Source: Falsiruegeria litorea R37
GTDB taxonomy: Bacteria; Pseudomonadota; Alphaproteobacteria; Rhodobacterales; Rhodobacteraceae
Assembly (NCBI RefSeq): GCF_900172225.1
Contig: NZ_FWFO01000001.1
Location: 1,860,001 to 1,924,000 of the forward strand
Direction of reading: 5' to 3'
DNA: 64,000 nucleotides
Both the position numbers and the translations under genes were made by a program. Numbering within the stretch: the first letter of the stretch is position 1; each line of letters starts with the position of its first letter. The notes beneath the pieces are model-generated. The model saw only the letters and a program-made list of their open reading frames with translations, did no database searches and was not told the origin of the DNA. Shown piece by piece: positions 27,748 to 37,611 of this stretch.

Positions 27748-29981
27748 TTGAAGATCTTGCGAACCTTGCGCCATTTGTATTTGGACCGCCCCTTGGCCTT
27801 TTCGCTCATGAACGCTTCGCCCGCTTCTTCGGCCTCAAGCTTGCGCAGCAGGACTGGTGCGTTCCAGGGATCATAGTCGATCAGCTTTTCTTGGGTCAGA
27901 TCGGGCCGCATGAACGTCTGTGCGGTCTGGTTCAGCATCGAGGCCGCAAACGAGAACGAACTGTTCGAAATCGCCAGATGGTCACCCATCGTCAACGCGG
28001 CAAAGTCGGTAAAGAACCCATGCTCCAGATCACTGGCGGGCAGATCACGCTCGGTGATGACGTTGAAATCCTTGAACGCAGGCAGCACCGCGTCAGGCTC
28101 ATCCGAGGCGATGTACAGCGTAAGATCAGGGTGCTGTTCGCGCAGGCCTTGCAGCCAATCCAAATACCAGCTTTCAGGCGCGATAAAAAACACGCCGGTG
28201 CCGAAATCCCCGCGCCGCAAGTGCAGTGGAACGACGGGGCCGGGTTGCGCGTCAAACAGCGCCTTCAGCTGTGCGGCGCGCTCGGCATAGGCGCCTTTGA
28301 ACGCAAAATGCGCCTGCATCAGCTCTTTGTAGGGTTTGTAATAGCGCGTGTGATACTGAAAGAACCCGGCGAAATCGGTGGCTGGCCGCACCTCGGGGTC
28401 ATTGGCGACCGTGCTGTTGGACAGCTCGTACCCCTGTTCTTCGATCTTGAAGGGCAGTTCGGGCATCTCGGTCAGGCCCGGGGTCACGTTGAAAATGTCA
28501 TCACCCGCCCAGGTCGAGTTGACCGGGGTATAGTCGTATTCGCGCGCATAGGTCTGGATGAACAGGTATTGGAACACCTGATTGGCGAACCGACCCATCG
28601 AGCCCACAATCGAGCTGCCAACCAGAGGGCGACGGACATAGAGCGCATCACCCCATTCCTCGCTATAAGGCGTATTGGTCATCACACGGATGAACCCGTG
28701 CTCTTCCAGAAAGGCGTCGATCTCGTGGATCAAGGCGCAGCCTTCGTAGAGTTCTGAGTAATTAACTTCGATCTGCAACGCTTTGATATGTTGCAGAAGT
28801 TTCGTCGCGCCTTTCAGCGCTTTCAGCTCAGCCCCCTGAATATCCATCGCAATGAAATCAAGCGTGGACGGGTCGATCCCGGCCTCGTCTAGCAGCGTGT
28901 CGATCAATGCGGTGCGCACGGTGATCTGCTTTTCGACACCGATCTTGGGGTAAAGCTTTGCGTGATCCTTAAGTTCAAGCAGCGAGCTGGATTGGTTCAT
29001 CGAGGTGATGTTGAAGGTGGCGTTGCCCTCTTCTTCGGCAGCAGCGGATTCGATGACGCTCACATCACTGTCCGAGGCAAACCGATCACGCAAACCACCG
29101 GCCAGATCGGGGTTGGCTTCAACAAACACAATCGGGCTGATGCCTTTGGCGCGATATGTCGTGATCTCGTTGCCCTCATGCCCGCCGACATGCAGCACAC
29201 CTGTGGGCTTGATCCCGAAATGCGCCATGCGGTCGAAATCCAACTCGATCTCGCCGCCTTCTTTCAGGAACGGTTTCATCAGCCGCTCGTGCAGCGCCAA
29301 GTAGTTGGAATAGCTGTAATCTTCGGTCTTGTCGGTGAATTTCTTCACCTCTGTGAACTTGCCATTCTGCACCCGTAGTACGCGATAGCCAAAGCGGCGC
29401 AGGTACGACCAGACATTGCGTAGCGAGGTGCCGGCATCCAGGAAGGTGCCGCCATATTCGAACTGCAGGAAATCCACCTGGCCGCGGCGCAGCAGGTTCC
29501 GCGTGCCACGTAACACGTCATATTCGGCGCCTTCGACGTCGACCTTCAGGAACCGGATCTGCTCGGTCCGACCGGCCCAATAGGTGTCCATCGTGGTTCC
29601 GGGGACGGTAATGGCGTCAAAACCTGCGGTCAGCAACTGATCCTCAACGCTGGTGCGTCGGTGTAGCGAGCTGAGCCGCGCGTCATCGCGATAGACGTGA
29701 AAGGTCAGATCCTCGTCCCGGTTCGACACCGCGTTCCAATTCAAGGTGACCTTGTCGGCGATGGTGCCTTGCAGAACCTGATGGGCATCTTTGGACGCCT
29801 CAAATGCGTGGATTTTCGCATCCGCCATCTTCAGCACGCTTTCCGACCACTTGCCGTGGTGCGCGCCAACGTCGAACACGATATCTCCGGGGCGGATGCA
29901 TTTCTTGATGATCATCCGTTCTTCGTCGGTGATCGGGTCATCCTTGTGGCTTTTGCCGCGGAGCTTTTTCAGGAACTTCAT
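27744..29981 (-). CDS. Three-domain fusion: FkbM methyltransferase - FkbM methyltransferase - GT11 fucosyltransferase-like
   Basis: 745 aa. Domain 1 (about 1-235) is an FkbM SAM methyltransferase (DIVFDVGAHHGKWS; RFLKVDVEGAEYDVLRG). Domain 2 (about 250-460) is a second FkbM domain (GVLHVGGHEGNEI; LDFIAMDIQGAELKALKG), with its own SAM loop and acidic motif, so both look functional. Domain 3 (about 465-710) resembles alpha-1,2-fucosyltransferases of GT11: SMGRFANQVFQYLFIQTYA, VPLHLRRGDFG and the AISNSSFSFAASML block. A basic tail follows (KAKGRSKYKWRKVRKIFK). It would transfer a deoxyhexose and O-methylate sugars of a surface glycan. The GT25 gene overlaps its 3' end. Reactions are inferred from families. 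Confidence 0.85.
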   Translation of the reverse strand: MKFLKKLRGKSHKDDPITDEERMIIKKCIRPGDIVFDVGAHHGKWSESVLKMADAKIHAFEASKDAHQVLQGTIADKVTLNWNAVSNRDEDLTFHVYRDDARLSSLHRRTSVEDQLLTAGFDAITVPGTTMDTYWAGRTEQIRFLKVDVEGAEYDVLRGTRNLLRRGQVDFLQFEYGGTFLDAGTSLRNVWSYLRRFGYRVLRVQNGKFTEVKKFTDKTEDYSYSNYLALHERLMKPFLKEGGEIELDFDRMAHFGIKPTGVLHVGGHEGNEITTYRAKGISPIVFVEANPDLAGGLRDRFASDSDVSVIESAAAEEEGNATFNITSMNQSSSLLELKDHAKLYPKIGVEKQITVRTALIDTLLDEAGIDPSTLDFIAMDIQGAELKALKGATKLLQHIKALQIEVNYSELYEGCALIHEIDAFLEEHGFIRVMTNTPYSEEWGDALYVRRPLVGSSIVGSMGRFANQVFQYLFIQTYAREYDYTPVNSTWAGDDIFNVTPGLTEMPELPFKIEEQGYELSNSTVANDPEVRPATDFAGFFQYHTRYYKPYKELMQAHFAFKGAYAERAAQLKALFDAQPGPVVPLHLRRGDFGTGVFFIAPESWYLDWLQGLREQHPDLTLYIASDEPDAVLPAFKDFNVITERDLPASDLEHGFFTDFAALTMGDHLAISNSSFSFAASMLNQTAQTFMRPDLTQEKLIDYDPWNAPVLLRKLEAEEAGEAFMSEKAKGRSKYKWRKVRKIFK

Positions 29982-30237
29982 TCAAGCGCTTCCATGGTCT
30001 GCAGCGTATCAGAACGCGCATGTTTGGGGTTGATCCGCACGGCGCAGGATGGCTGCATTGGCGGGGATTGCGTTGGGTCCGGTTTGGCAGAAACTCCCTG
30101 AGTTGTAAACGCTGCGGCGACGTGGGCGCGGGTATCGGCCCATCGTCAAAACCCCCAAAAGTGGATTGTTCGCATTTTTGTTTTCCCTCAGGATGAACTG
30201 CGGTAGGGAGCAGACTGATCAAAGGTCAGGAGTGGAC

Positions 30238-30855
30238 ATGAGCATCAAGAATACGGCGCTGTATCGCCGCATGCGTTATCGCAAGGGGCTGGAGGAATGG
30301 CTGGAAACCGGGTTTGACGTGCCTGCGCCCGCGATTGCGAAACGTTCGGTGCTCAAGCGCTATACCTTGCCGAAATCGACCTGGGTCGAGACGGGCACCA
30401 ACATGGGCAACACCACGGCCTATCTGGGCCAGTTTGCTGATCGGGTGATCACGATCGAACCCGAGCCGAACCTCTATGCCAGCGCCAATGCCCGGTTTGG
30501 TGACAATCCGTCGATCGAGGTGATCAAGGATGTGAGCGAGAACGTCTTTCCTGCGCTCTTGCCGAAACTGTCGGGCAATGTCTGTTTCTGGCTGGATGGT
30601 CACTATTCCGGCGACGGTACCTTTCAGGGAGAGCTGGAATGCCCGATCCGAGAAGAGCTGCAGGCGATCTCGGACAACATGGACAAATGGGACGCGGTGT
30701 CGATCATGATCGACGACATGCGGTGTTTCGATCCCGAAAAACCCGGGTTCTCGCAGTACCCGACCAAGGAGTTCCTGGTCGACTGGGCCGTGTCGCGCGG
30801 ATTGCGGTGGGATATCGAGCACGACATTTTCATCGCGCGTTCAAAACAGGTTTGA
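30238..30855 (+). CDS. Class I SAM methyltransferase-like protein of the glycan region
   Basis: 205 aa. ATG 30238 has a strong AGGAG ribosome binding site; the frame opens earlier without support. TWVETGTNMGNTTAYLGQF looks like a SAM-binding loop, followed by ITIEPEPNLYASANARF (acidic residue of motif II), and VCFWLDGHYSGDGTFQGELECPI, a motif seen in methyltransferases related to FkbM/TylF. The C terminus VSIMIDDMRCFDPEK carries paired acidic residues. It is divergent from the FkbM-FkbM-GT11 gene, about 256 bases away, and probably serves the same glycan. The substrate is unknown. Confidence 0.7.
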   Translation: MSIKNTALYRRMRYRKGLEEWLETGFDVPAPAIAKRSVLKRYTLPKSTWVETGTNMGNTTAYLGQFADRVITIEPEPNLYASANARFGDNPSIEVIKDVSENVFPALLPKLSGNVCFWLDGHYSGDGTFQGELECPIREELQAISDNMDKWDAVSIMIDDMRCFDPEKPGFSQYPTKEFLVDWAVSRGLRWDIEHDIFIARSKQV

Positions 30856-31470
30856 TCAGCCGTCAGGGCTGATCAGGCCCAACCCCCGCAGATAAATCCC
30901 GATCCCGGTTTCCAGCAGATCCTCGGGCGGGAAAGGCGAGGCGGTGCCGGTGTTGCGGGCATAAAGCTCGACCACACCATGGCTCATGGCCCAGATGTGG
31001 GCGCTGAACATGGACGCGGGGGGGCGTTTTTCGGCGGGGATGTGCTCGGACAATTCGGCCGCGGCACGTTCCAGAACCGCCTTGGCACGGTTGGCGGCCG
31101 CGGCCAGCTCGGGCGTGCGGTTCACCGAAATGCCGCTTTCGAACATCGAAATGTAATGCCCTGGATGGCGCCGGGCAAAAGCCAAGTAAGCCCGGCCTGT
31201 TGCCTCGAACGCGGCCAAGGCAGAAGGCTGCCCCTTGTCATAGGCATACTGCATCAGGTCCGCGAACATATCAAAGCCCTGGCGCGCGGCTTCGGCGATC
31301 AGATCCTCGCGCCCTTCGAAATGGCGATAGACAGCAGCCGGAGTGACACCAGCGGTTTTGGCCGCCTCGGACAGGGTAAAGCCGGTAGGGCCTTTTTCTT
31401 CGATCAGCTTCAGCGCCGCCTCGATCAGGGCCTGGCGCAGATTGCCGTGATGATAACCGCGTTTAGGCAT
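30856..31470 (-). CDS. TetR/AcrR-family transcriptional regulator
   Basis: 204 aa from ATG 31470 ([20 protein letters not shown]); the frame is open further upstream, inside the ppk2 coding sequence. The N-terminal helix-turn-helix is clear: [32 protein letters not shown]. The C-terminal ligand domain resembles the TetR_C WHG type ([12 protein letters not shown]). Its start overlaps the end of ppk2 by 8 bases, so it is co-transcribed with a polyphosphate kinase. Its stop abuts the convergent methyltransferase stop. Effector and targets are unknown. Confidence 0.92.
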   Translation of the reverse strand: MPKRGYHHGNLRQALIEAALKLIEEKGPTGFTLSEAAKTAGVTPAAVYRHFEGREDLIAEAARQGFDMFADLMQYAYDKGQPSALAAFEATGRAYLAFARRHPGHYISMFESGISVNRTPELAAAANRAKAVLERAAAELSEHIPAEKRPPASMFSAHIWAMSHGVVELYARNTGTASPFPPEDLLETGIGIYLRGLGLISPDG

Positions 31471-32332
31471 CCCAGATGTCCGGCCCGCCGCAAATTTTCT
31501 GATCGGGCTGCCCCACGGCGTCGGCGTCCTTGCCGTCATAGTCCATCTGGCTCAGCACCGTCTGAATCGCGGCAATGCGGGCGCGTTTCTTGTCGTCGGA
31601 CCGCACGATGGTCCAGGGGTTGCTGTCGGAATGCGATCTGAGCAGCGTTTCACTGATGGCGTCGGTGTAGTCGTCCCATTTGTGCAGGCCCTTCACGTCA
31701 ATCGGGCTGAGTTTCCACTGTTTGAGAGGGTCGCTTTCCCGATCCCGAAACCGGCGCAACTGCTCGGCGCGGCCAACATTCAACCAGAACTTGAACGTGC
31801 GAATGCCATCCTCGACCAATCCCTGTTCAAGGGGCAGGACTTGGCGGAAAAACCGCTCGCGCTCTTCATCAGAACAAAAGCCAAAGACTTTCTCGACCAC
31901 GCCGCGGTTGTACCAGCTGCGATCATAGAACACGATTTCCCCGGCCGAGGGCAGGTGTTCGACATAGCGCTGGAAATACCATTGGCTGCGTTCAGCATCA
32001 GACGGTTTGGCCAGAGCCACCACACGCGCGCCGCGTGGGTTCAGGTTTTCGCGGAACCGTTTGATTGTGCCGCCCTTGCCGGCCGCATCACGCCCCTCGA
32101 ACAGAATGGCGATGCGCTCGCCTGTCTGTTTGGTCCAGGCCTGCAACTTGACCAACTCGATCTGCAACGCATCCATCCGCTTCTGATAGTCCTTGCGGTC
32201 CATCCTGTCGTCGTAGGGATAACTGGGGTTCAGGATGTCGCCTTTGCCCGCGTTCAGCACAAGCTTGCGGATATCCTGCGGAGCGTCATCGTTGAGGTAG
32301 CTGGTGATCTCACCGTGGGTTGGACGGGCCAT
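31463..32332 (-). CDS. ppk2: Polyphosphate kinase 2
   Basis: 289 aa PPK2-family phosphotransferase using polyphosphate with nucleoside (di)phosphates. Walker [15 protein letters not shown], Walker [14 protein letters not shown] and the lid block ([29 protein letters not shown]) are intact. A 60-residue N-terminal extension ([17 protein letters not shown]...) matches class I enzymes, which act on nucleoside diphosphates. The direction in vivo (NTP synthesis from polyP or the reverse) cannot be told. It is followed by an overlapping TetR gene. Confidence 0.94.
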   Translation of the reverse strand: MARPTHGEITSYLNDDAPQDIRKLVLNAGKGDILNPSYPYDDRMDRKDYQKRMDALQIELVKLQAWTKQTGERIAILFEGRDAAGKGGTIKRFRENLNPRGARVVALAKPSDAERSQWYFQRYVEHLPSAGEIVFYDRSWYNRGVVEKVFGFCSDEERERFFRQVLPLEQGLVEDGIRTFKFWLNVGRAEQLRRFRDRESDPLKQWKLSPIDVKGLHKWDDYTDAISETLLRSHSDSNPWTIVRSDDKKRARIAAIQTVLSQMDYDGKDADAVGQPDQKICGGPDIWDA

Positions 32333-32390
32333 CGGGGGTGCCTCCGGGATTATTGCTTTTGTTTCTAGACACTATGTAATGTTAATCGAC

Positions 32391-33398
32391 TTAACGCAAA
32401 CCCGTACGCGCAGCGGCGCGGTCGATTGCTGCGGTGACGTCGGACACCGAGACATGTTGCGGCATATGGCCAATGCCCGGGAGCAAGGTCAGCACGGCGC
32501 CGGGGATGCGCATCACCAGGTTTTTTGAATGCAATTCGTGGCTTACGATGTCATCTGCATCCCCGTGAACGATCTCTGTCGGCACCGATATCTCTGGGTA
32601 ACGCGGGTGCATCTTGGTGACCTCGTCCAGCAGGTTCGCCCGCTGGCGCGCGTTGGCACGGGTCGCGGACCGGCGCAGGCTCAGGCGTGGATTGAAGTGA
32701 TCAAGGTAGCCCGATGGCACGGCTTGCGGCGCAAAAACGCCCTCCATCGTATTAGCAATCCGGCTGTCCGGGACAAAGGCCGTGATCAAGGGCACAACAA
32801 GCAGATTGCCCCAGGTTGAGGTGATCAGTTGGTAGTAGGGATCGAGCGGCGTTGCCCAAGGCGTTGAGGGGGCCGAAACCGGCACCAGTGCCGCGATACG
32901 ATCAGGGTGATTCACTGCCCAGGCCAGCGCCACCGCGCCACCATAGCTTTGCCCCATGACGATGGGTTTCTTGGCCCCAAGCTTGACGGCGGCAGTGCTT
33001 AGAACGCGCGCCTGATCGGTTATCGTTTCATGGCCCTGCGGCAGTGCCTGAGAAAACCCATGTCCAGGCCGGTCAAACAGGATCACGCGGTAGCGGTCGG
33101 TGAGTGCCGGCGCCAGGGCAAAGCTCATGTCTCGCGTCGAGCCGCTGGAGCCGTGGATCAGCACCAAATCCGGGCCATTGCCTGCGACCATGGCGTGAAT
33201 TTTGATCCCATCGACGTCAATGAACTGACCGGGTGGTGGATGGCTGGTCTCGGCTCTGGCTTCGTTCCGCGCTGCCTTCCACTGGGTGATCGCGACGCCC
33301 GCGATCACCAGAGCCAGAAGGGATATCAGCGCCTTAAGAACCAATGTGATCCATGTCGAACGGGGTCGATTGATAAATCTGATTGATCCAATTGCCAT
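32391..33398 (-). CDS. Membrane-anchored alpha/beta hydrolase
   Basis: Up to 335 aa. The N-terminal hydrophobic helix ([19 protein letters not shown]) suggests an anchor or signal. The hydrolase core has [10 protein letters not shown] (oxyanion), nucleophile Ser151 in [12 protein letters not shown], acid Asp in [13 protein letters not shown] and His in [10 protein letters not shown]: a complete catalytic triad. ATG 33398 would overlap the metA 3' end by 65 bases; a TTG at 33344, at the start of the hydrophobic helix, would reduce this to 11. Substrate unknown; proximity to metA does not identify one. Confidence 0.85.
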   Translation of the reverse strand: MAIGSIRFINRPRSTWITLVLKALISLLALVIAGVAITQWKAARNEARAETSHPPPGQFIDVDGIKIHAMVAGNGPDLVLIHGSSGSTRDMSFALAPALTDRYRVILFDRPGHGFSQALPQGHETITDQARVLSTAAVKLGAKKPIVMGQSYGGAVALAWAVNHPDRIAALVPVSAPSTPWATPLDPYYQLITSTWGNLLVVPLITAFVPDSRIANTMEGVFAPQAVPSGYLDHFNPRLSLRRSATRANARQRANLLDEVTKMHPRYPEISVPTEIVHGDADDIVSHELHSKNLVMRIPGAVLTLLPGIGHMPQHVSVSDVTAAIDRAAARTGLR

Positions 33399-34251
33399 AA
33401 AGCAGATGCGCGTGGCTGCGCCAGCGGTTCATGGGCGGTTTTGAGGGATCATCGTCGGGATAGTAGTTGGTCGGCACGTTGATCGGTGTGCCGTTGGCCA
33501 CGTCACGGTCGTATTCCTGCTTGAGCGTATCGTCGTCGTATTCAAAGTGGTTGAAAATATAGAGCGCGCGGTGCGTGGGATCTTCGACCAGACAGGGGCC
33601 GACCTCGTCACTGCCCAACAACGTCTTCAGGCCGGGGGCGGCGTCGATTTCATCTTGCTTCATCTCGGTCCAGCGGCTGACCGGGATCACACAATCGTCC
33701 GAGAACCCGCGCAAAAACGGCGAGGCCGAATCCAGGTTCTGATGTCGGAAGCAGCCAAAGGCCTTGGCATCCAGCATGTGCTTCTTGACGCCATGGAAAT
33801 GATTGATCATTGCCATCCCGCCCCAGCAGACGCCAAAGGTGGAATGCACATTGGTCTGGGTCCAATCCATCACCTCACGCAGCTCGTCCCAATAGGTGAC
33901 CGCGTCGAACTCCAGATGTTCGATCGGCGCGCCGGTGATGATCAGGCCATCGAATTTCTGGTCCTTGATCTCTTGAAAGGGATGATAGAATTCGACCATG
34001 TGCTCGGCGGCCGTGTTGCGGGTGCGGTGCTCGCTCATCCGAATGAGGCTCAGCTCGATCTGCAGTGGCGTGGCACCGATCAGGCGCGCGAACTGGTTCT
34101 CGGTCTGGATCTTCTTGGGCATCAGATTGAGCAGCCCAATGCGCAGGGGACGAATGTCCTGACGCGCCGCCTGATCCGGCGACATGACCATGACGCCCTC
34201 TTTGGTGAGGACATCATAGGCGGGCAGGTCGGATGGGATCTTGATGGGCAT
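33334..34251 (-). CDS. metA: Homoserine O-acyltransferase MetA
   Basis: 305 aa. It activates homoserine for methionine synthesis (O-acetyl or O-succinyl transfer; most alphaproteobacterial MetA enzymes use acetyl-CoA). Conserved blocks: [44 protein letters not shown], the nucleophile Cys142 in [13 protein letters not shown] and the His-Glu pair in [18 protein letters not shown]. Length matches the family. Its 3' end is overlapped by the alpha/beta hydrolase gene. Confidence 0.96.
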   Translation of the reverse strand: MPIKIPSDLPAYDVLTKEGVMVMSPDQAARQDIRPLRIGLLNLMPKKIQTENQFARLIGATPLQIELSLIRMSEHRTRNTAAEHMVEFYHPFQEIKDQKFDGLIITGAPIEHLEFDAVTYWDELREVMDWTQTNVHSTFGVCWGGMAMINHFHGVKKHMLDAKAFGCFRHQNLDSASPFLRGFSDDCVIPVSRWTEMKQDEIDAAPGLKTLLGSDEVGPCLVEDPTHRALYIFNHFEYDDDTLKQEYDRDVANGTPINVPTNYYPDDDPSKPPMNRWRSHAHLLYGNWINQIYQSTPFDMDHIGS

Positions 34252-34287
34252 CGTTTCAGCTTTTTCGTTGCGGATGAATGGGGGAAC

Positions 34288-35160
34288 CTAGGTGGTCTGT
34301 TCTTTGGCCTCAAGGGCTTGGGCGATCACATCCTCGAAATCGGATGCATCGCGCACGGCGCCGATCTGGTCAGCGGTCACCGTGACGCCCCAGTTGCGGG
34401 CCATTGCCTCGTACCTGGGTTGGCGATGCGCCAGCGCCTGGGCATAGGTCCAGCGGATGAAGGCGTCGGGATCAACCTCATCTGGGCCGCAGTCCTGCTC
34501 GGCCAGATATTGGTCCCAGACGCGGGTCAGGAATTCGGGCTGATACGACATCGGCTTGGGCGCGCGGTCGAACCGGCGGATCAATTCCTCGGTGTGGGCC
34601 TCATCTCCTTTGATCCAGATCATCAACGTGTGTTTCGACAGTTCGGACAGCAAAGGATCGTCCGGGTTGTCGGCATCGACCCATTCACAGATTGACCCAC
34701 CGGTGTCGCAGATGAAATGCGGATAGCCATACAGCCGCTCGGCCCGGTCGCTGAAGTATTCAGTGTCCAGCAGGGCATGGGTTTCGGCCAGGCGGAACTG
34801 CTCCTGGCGACGATGATATTCACTGATCTCCAGCCCGCCTTTGGCAGCATCACCCGGCTTGCCCAGATAGGTCGCCACCGGCGTCAGGTTTTCGAACGAG
34901 ATGTTCGAGCCGATATAGATCGAATCGGACAGCAGCAGGTCGCGCAAAAACGGCACCTTCATCGCCTCGGCCTTGGCGTTGTCGGTGATGTATTCACCCA
35001 TATAGCGGGTGCCGATGCGGTAATCGATCGAGTAATGGAACCAGTCGCCCGTATCGCGCAGGATGTTCGAGACATAGGTCTTGCCCAGCCCCGACATGCC
35101 AAAAAACAGCACTTTTTTGCGCGTCGCCGCGCGCCAGTCCTGAGCCGAGCCGTAAATCAT
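34288..35160 (-). CDS. P-loop ATPase/kinase-like protein of unknown function
   Basis: 290 aa. An N-terminal Walker A (VLFFGMSGLGKTYVSNIL, about residues 17-34) is followed by segments with FHYSIDYRIGTRYMGEYI, then HFICDTGGSICEWVDADNP (a Walker B-like acidic site) and LMIWIKGDEAHTEELIRRF. The overall pattern resembles small P-loop kinases of the shikimate/adenylate-kinase type, but I know no characterised member. The same layout next to metA is likely conserved in related genomes, an expectation and not something checked. 36 bases upstream of metA on the same strand, so possibly co-transcribed. Confidence 0.75.
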   Translation of the reverse strand: MIYGSAQDWRAATRKKVLFFGMSGLGKTYVSNILRDTGDWFHYSIDYRIGTRYMGEYITDNAKAEAMKVPFLRDLLLSDSIYIGSNISFENLTPVATYLGKPGDAAKGGLEISEYHRRQEQFRLAETHALLDTEYFSDRAERLYGYPHFICDTGGSICEWVDADNPDDPLLSELSKHTLMIWIKGDEAHTEELIRRFDRAPKPMSYQPEFLTRVWDQYLAEQDCGPDEVDPDAFIRWTYAQALAHRQPRYEAMARNWGVTVTADQIGAVRDASDFEDVIAQALEAKEQTT

Positions 35161-35219
35161 GTCCCGCCGTCCATCGTCCTAAGTCGTTGCGCCCTTGCTA
35201 GAGTGCAGGGCAGGCGGGG

Positions 35220-36122
35220 TCAATTGCGTGGGCGTCCAATCGTGCCATTCAGGATCAACAGACCCACCGCCAGCAGGGCAAACCCCACATAGGCCTGTGG
35301 CATCAGCGTCTCGCCCCGCACATATGCGCCCAGAACGATGGCCACGGGCGGGATTACGAGTGTAACCAGCATCAGGTTGCCGCTGCCCGCCATCGCCAAC
35401 ACACGGTAATAGAGCAGATAGGCCCCGGCTGTGGCGATGATCGCGTAGTATCCGATGGCGGCCCAAGTGTCGGCTTGCAGCGACATGGAAACCGGGCCGT
35501 CTATCAGCAACGCGGCTGGCAGCAAGACGATGGTTGATCCGGTTAACATACCTGCTGCGGCCACCTGTGGGGGCAGATCGCCCAATTTGGCGCGGGCCCA
35601 TGCGCTGGCCAAAGCGTAAGAAAAAGTGCCTGCGATAATAGCGATTTGCGCGATGCTCTGAATGTTGAAGGTGGTAAAATTCTGCAAGCCGATGGCCACG
35701 GCGACCCCAAGAAAGCCCAACCCCACACCGATGATCTTGCGCGGGGTCAAACGCTCGTCGGCAAAGACCGCAGCGGCCACCAGAACGCCAAAGATCGCCG
35801 TGGCCGCATTCAGGATCGAGGTCAGCCCCGTCTCGATATAAAGTTGCCCCCAGGCCATCAGGCCAAAGGGGATTACATTGTTCAAAAGCCCCATCACCAG
35901 AAACGCCCCCCAGATGCGCGGGGCACGCGGGATGGGCAGGCGCATGGCAAAGATCACGCCCCACAAGACAAGCATTGCCCAACCGGTGCGATGCAGGACG
36001 GATGTGATTACCGGCACCTCGTCCAGGGCAACGCGGATGGCCAGAAAAGAGCCGCCCCAGATCAAGGCCAGCAGGAACAATTCGGCCCAGGCGCGGGCGG
36101 ACATGGATTTTTGATCGGTCAT
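35220..36122 (-). CDS. EamA/DMT-family transporter (first copy)
   Basis: 300 aa with about ten membrane helices in two EamA repeats: the first from AELFLLALIWGGSFLAIRVAL, the second from APNWGDLPPQVAAAGML-like sequence near residue 175 to GFALLAVGLLIL. ATG 36122 precedes the conserved N terminus. Drug/metabolite transporters of this type export amino acids, purines or other metabolites; no substrate can be given. It lies 58 bases downstream of a second EamA gene on the same strand but is only distantly similar to it. Confidence 0.9.
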   Translation of the reverse strand: MTDQKSMSARAWAELFLLALIWGGSFLAIRVALDEVPVITSVLHRTGWAMLVLWGVIFAMRLPIPRAPRIWGAFLVMGLLNNVIPFGLMAWGQLYIETGLTSILNAATAIFGVLVAAAVFADERLTPRKIIGVGLGFLGVAVAIGLQNFTTFNIQSIAQIAIIAGTFSYALASAWARAKLGDLPPQVAAAGMLTGSTIVLLPAALLIDGPVSMSLQADTWAAIGYYAIIATAGAYLLYYRVLAMAGSGNLMLVTLVIPPVAIVLGAYVRGETLMPQAYVGFALLAVGLLILNGTIGRPRN

Positions 36123-36180
36123 AAGCGCAAGATTGCCGCAGTGATCACAAGACTTCGACCCGAAACTTGCGGTTTCAAAG

Positions 36181-37059
36181 TCATGCAAGTCGTTTTCGCG
36201 TCTCGCCGTAGATATTCAGGTAGTTGCCGCCAAAAATCACCACCGCGCCGACAAGCACCCACAGGTCCAGCGGTTCGCCATACATCAGCATCCCGATGAT
36301 GGCGATCACGGGCAGGCGCACGAAATCGAACGGGACAACCACCGTGGCGGGCGCAATAGCCAGCGCATTGGTGATGCAGAAATGCGCCAGCAATCCGGCA
36401 AGACCGATCACCACCAGCCAGGGCGCGGTTTGCGCATCGGGCAGCGCGATATCGCCGTCAAACCCGGACGCCACTAGGCCCAAACCCAGCTGCATCACCG
36501 TCAACCAGAACAGGATACAGCCGATGGCCTCGGTCTTGGTCAGGTGTTTGGTGGTCATGATGGTGAAGGCAAAGAATATGGCCGAGCTTGCCGCCGCGAT
36601 CAGGCCCGGGCTGATCGTCTCGGGACTGGGGCGGGCGACAACCAATATGCCGGCAAAGCCCAACAGTGCCGCCCAGACCCGGATCTGCGTCAGCCGCTCA
36701 CCCAGAACCAATGGGGACAGCACGATGACCCAAAGCGGGGTGGTGAACTCCAACGCAAAAACCTGCGCCAGCGGGATCACTGTGACAGCATAGAACCACA
36801 GGTTCTGCCCAGTGAAATGCGCCACATTGCGAAACAGTTGCAACCCCATGGAGCGGGTGGTGACCTGTGCCCAGTTGCGGGTTGCCGTCAGCACCAGACA
36901 AACGATCACGACCCCCACCAGGCTGCGGTACATCATCGTTTCAAACGTATCGAGCGTGATGGAAACCTCGCGTCCCGCCACGGCCATCGCCGAGAACGAG
37001 CCGATGGCGCCGGTCATCCATAGGGCTGCCTTGGCGATCTGTGTGGGTTGCTGCTCCAT
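36181..37059 (-). CDS. EamA/DMT-family transporter (second copy)
   Basis: 292 aa, ten-helix DMT protein. First EamA repeat: KAALWMTGAIGSFSAMAVAGREVS...LEFTTPLWVIVLSPLVLGERLT (the typical PLxxxxLxxLxLGE pattern). Second: GLIAAASSAIFFAFTIMTTKHL...FDFVRLPVIAIIGMLMYGEPLD. It is close to the RhaT/YdcZ-like proteins annotated as S-adenosylmethionine or amino-acid uptake (SAM) transporters in Rickettsia relatives; the resemblance is general and substrate unproven. Probably the first gene of a two-gene unit. Confidence 0.9.
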   Translation of the reverse strand: MEQQPTQIAKAALWMTGAIGSFSAMAVAGREVSITLDTFETMMYRSLVGVVIVCLVLTATRNWAQVTTRSMGLQLFRNVAHFTGQNLWFYAVTVIPLAQVFALEFTTPLWVIVLSPLVLGERLTQIRVWAALLGFAGILVVARPSPETISPGLIAAASSAIFFAFTIMTTKHLTKTEAIGCILFWLTVMQLGLGLVASGFDGDIALPDAQTAPWLVVIGLAGLLAHFCITNALAIAPATVVVPFDFVRLPVIAIIGMLMYGEPLDLWVLVGAVVIFGGNYLNIYGETRKRLA

Positions 37060-37180
37060 GGGGACACGAACGCTGAATGCTGTTGTCTCGTCAACCCGGA
37101 TTGTTAACTTATCATAAGCTTGTTTCGATACACGCCTTGGGTACAGTCAAACCTGTTGATGATTGATGTTTTGGAGAGAC

Positions 37181-37579
37181 ATGATGACAAAAGTACTTTT
37201 GTTGGCTGTTGCAGCGGGGTTCATGGCCACATCTGCCGCGGCAGAATTCAAATTCACCTTTGATTGGTCCGGTCTCAAGCTGTGCACAACAGGCAAGCCC
37301 AACACGGTCGCAAATCCGCGCTTCAAAATCTCGGGCCTGCCTGCAGGAACCACAGCCGTGCAATTCAAACTGAAGGATCTGGATGTTCCAGGATACAATC
37401 ACGGCGGTGGCTGGGTGAAAATTACCCAAGACGGCACAGTTTCAGCGAACAGCTTCAAATACAAAAGCCCATGTCCGCCGAGCGGAAAACACACCTACGA
37501 GTGGACTGCGACCGCGCGGACCAAGAAGGGCGGCAAAAAGCTGGCTGTTGCAAAGGCCCGGAGAAAATACCCCGAATGA
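37181..37579 (+). CDS. Secreted PEBP-like (YbhB/YbcL) protein
   Basis: 132 aa. ATG 37181 has a TTGGAGAG ribosome binding site. The signal peptide MMTKVLLLAVAAGFMATSAAA is followed by the mature EFKFTFDWSGL. The core has the phosphatidylethanolamine-binding-protein order: NPRFKISGLPAGTTAVQFKLKDLDVPGYNHGGGW, then SPCPPSGKHTYEWTATA, which matches the GPCPP-G-HxY block of bacterial YbhB-like proteins. Two Cys (KLCTTG and SPCPP) could pair in the periplasm. Function of bacterial PEBP-like proteins is unclear. Single gene between two divergent/convergent neighbours. Confidence 0.78.
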   Translation: MMTKVLLLAVAAGFMATSAAAEFKFTFDWSGLKLCTTGKPNTVANPRFKISGLPAGTTAVQFKLKDLDVPGYNHGGGWVKITQDGTVSANSFKYKSPCPPSGKHTYEWTATARTKKGGKKLAVAKARRKYPE

Positions 37580-37611
37580 CAGCATCATGCCCAGATGGAG
37601 CGCGCGCGCTG

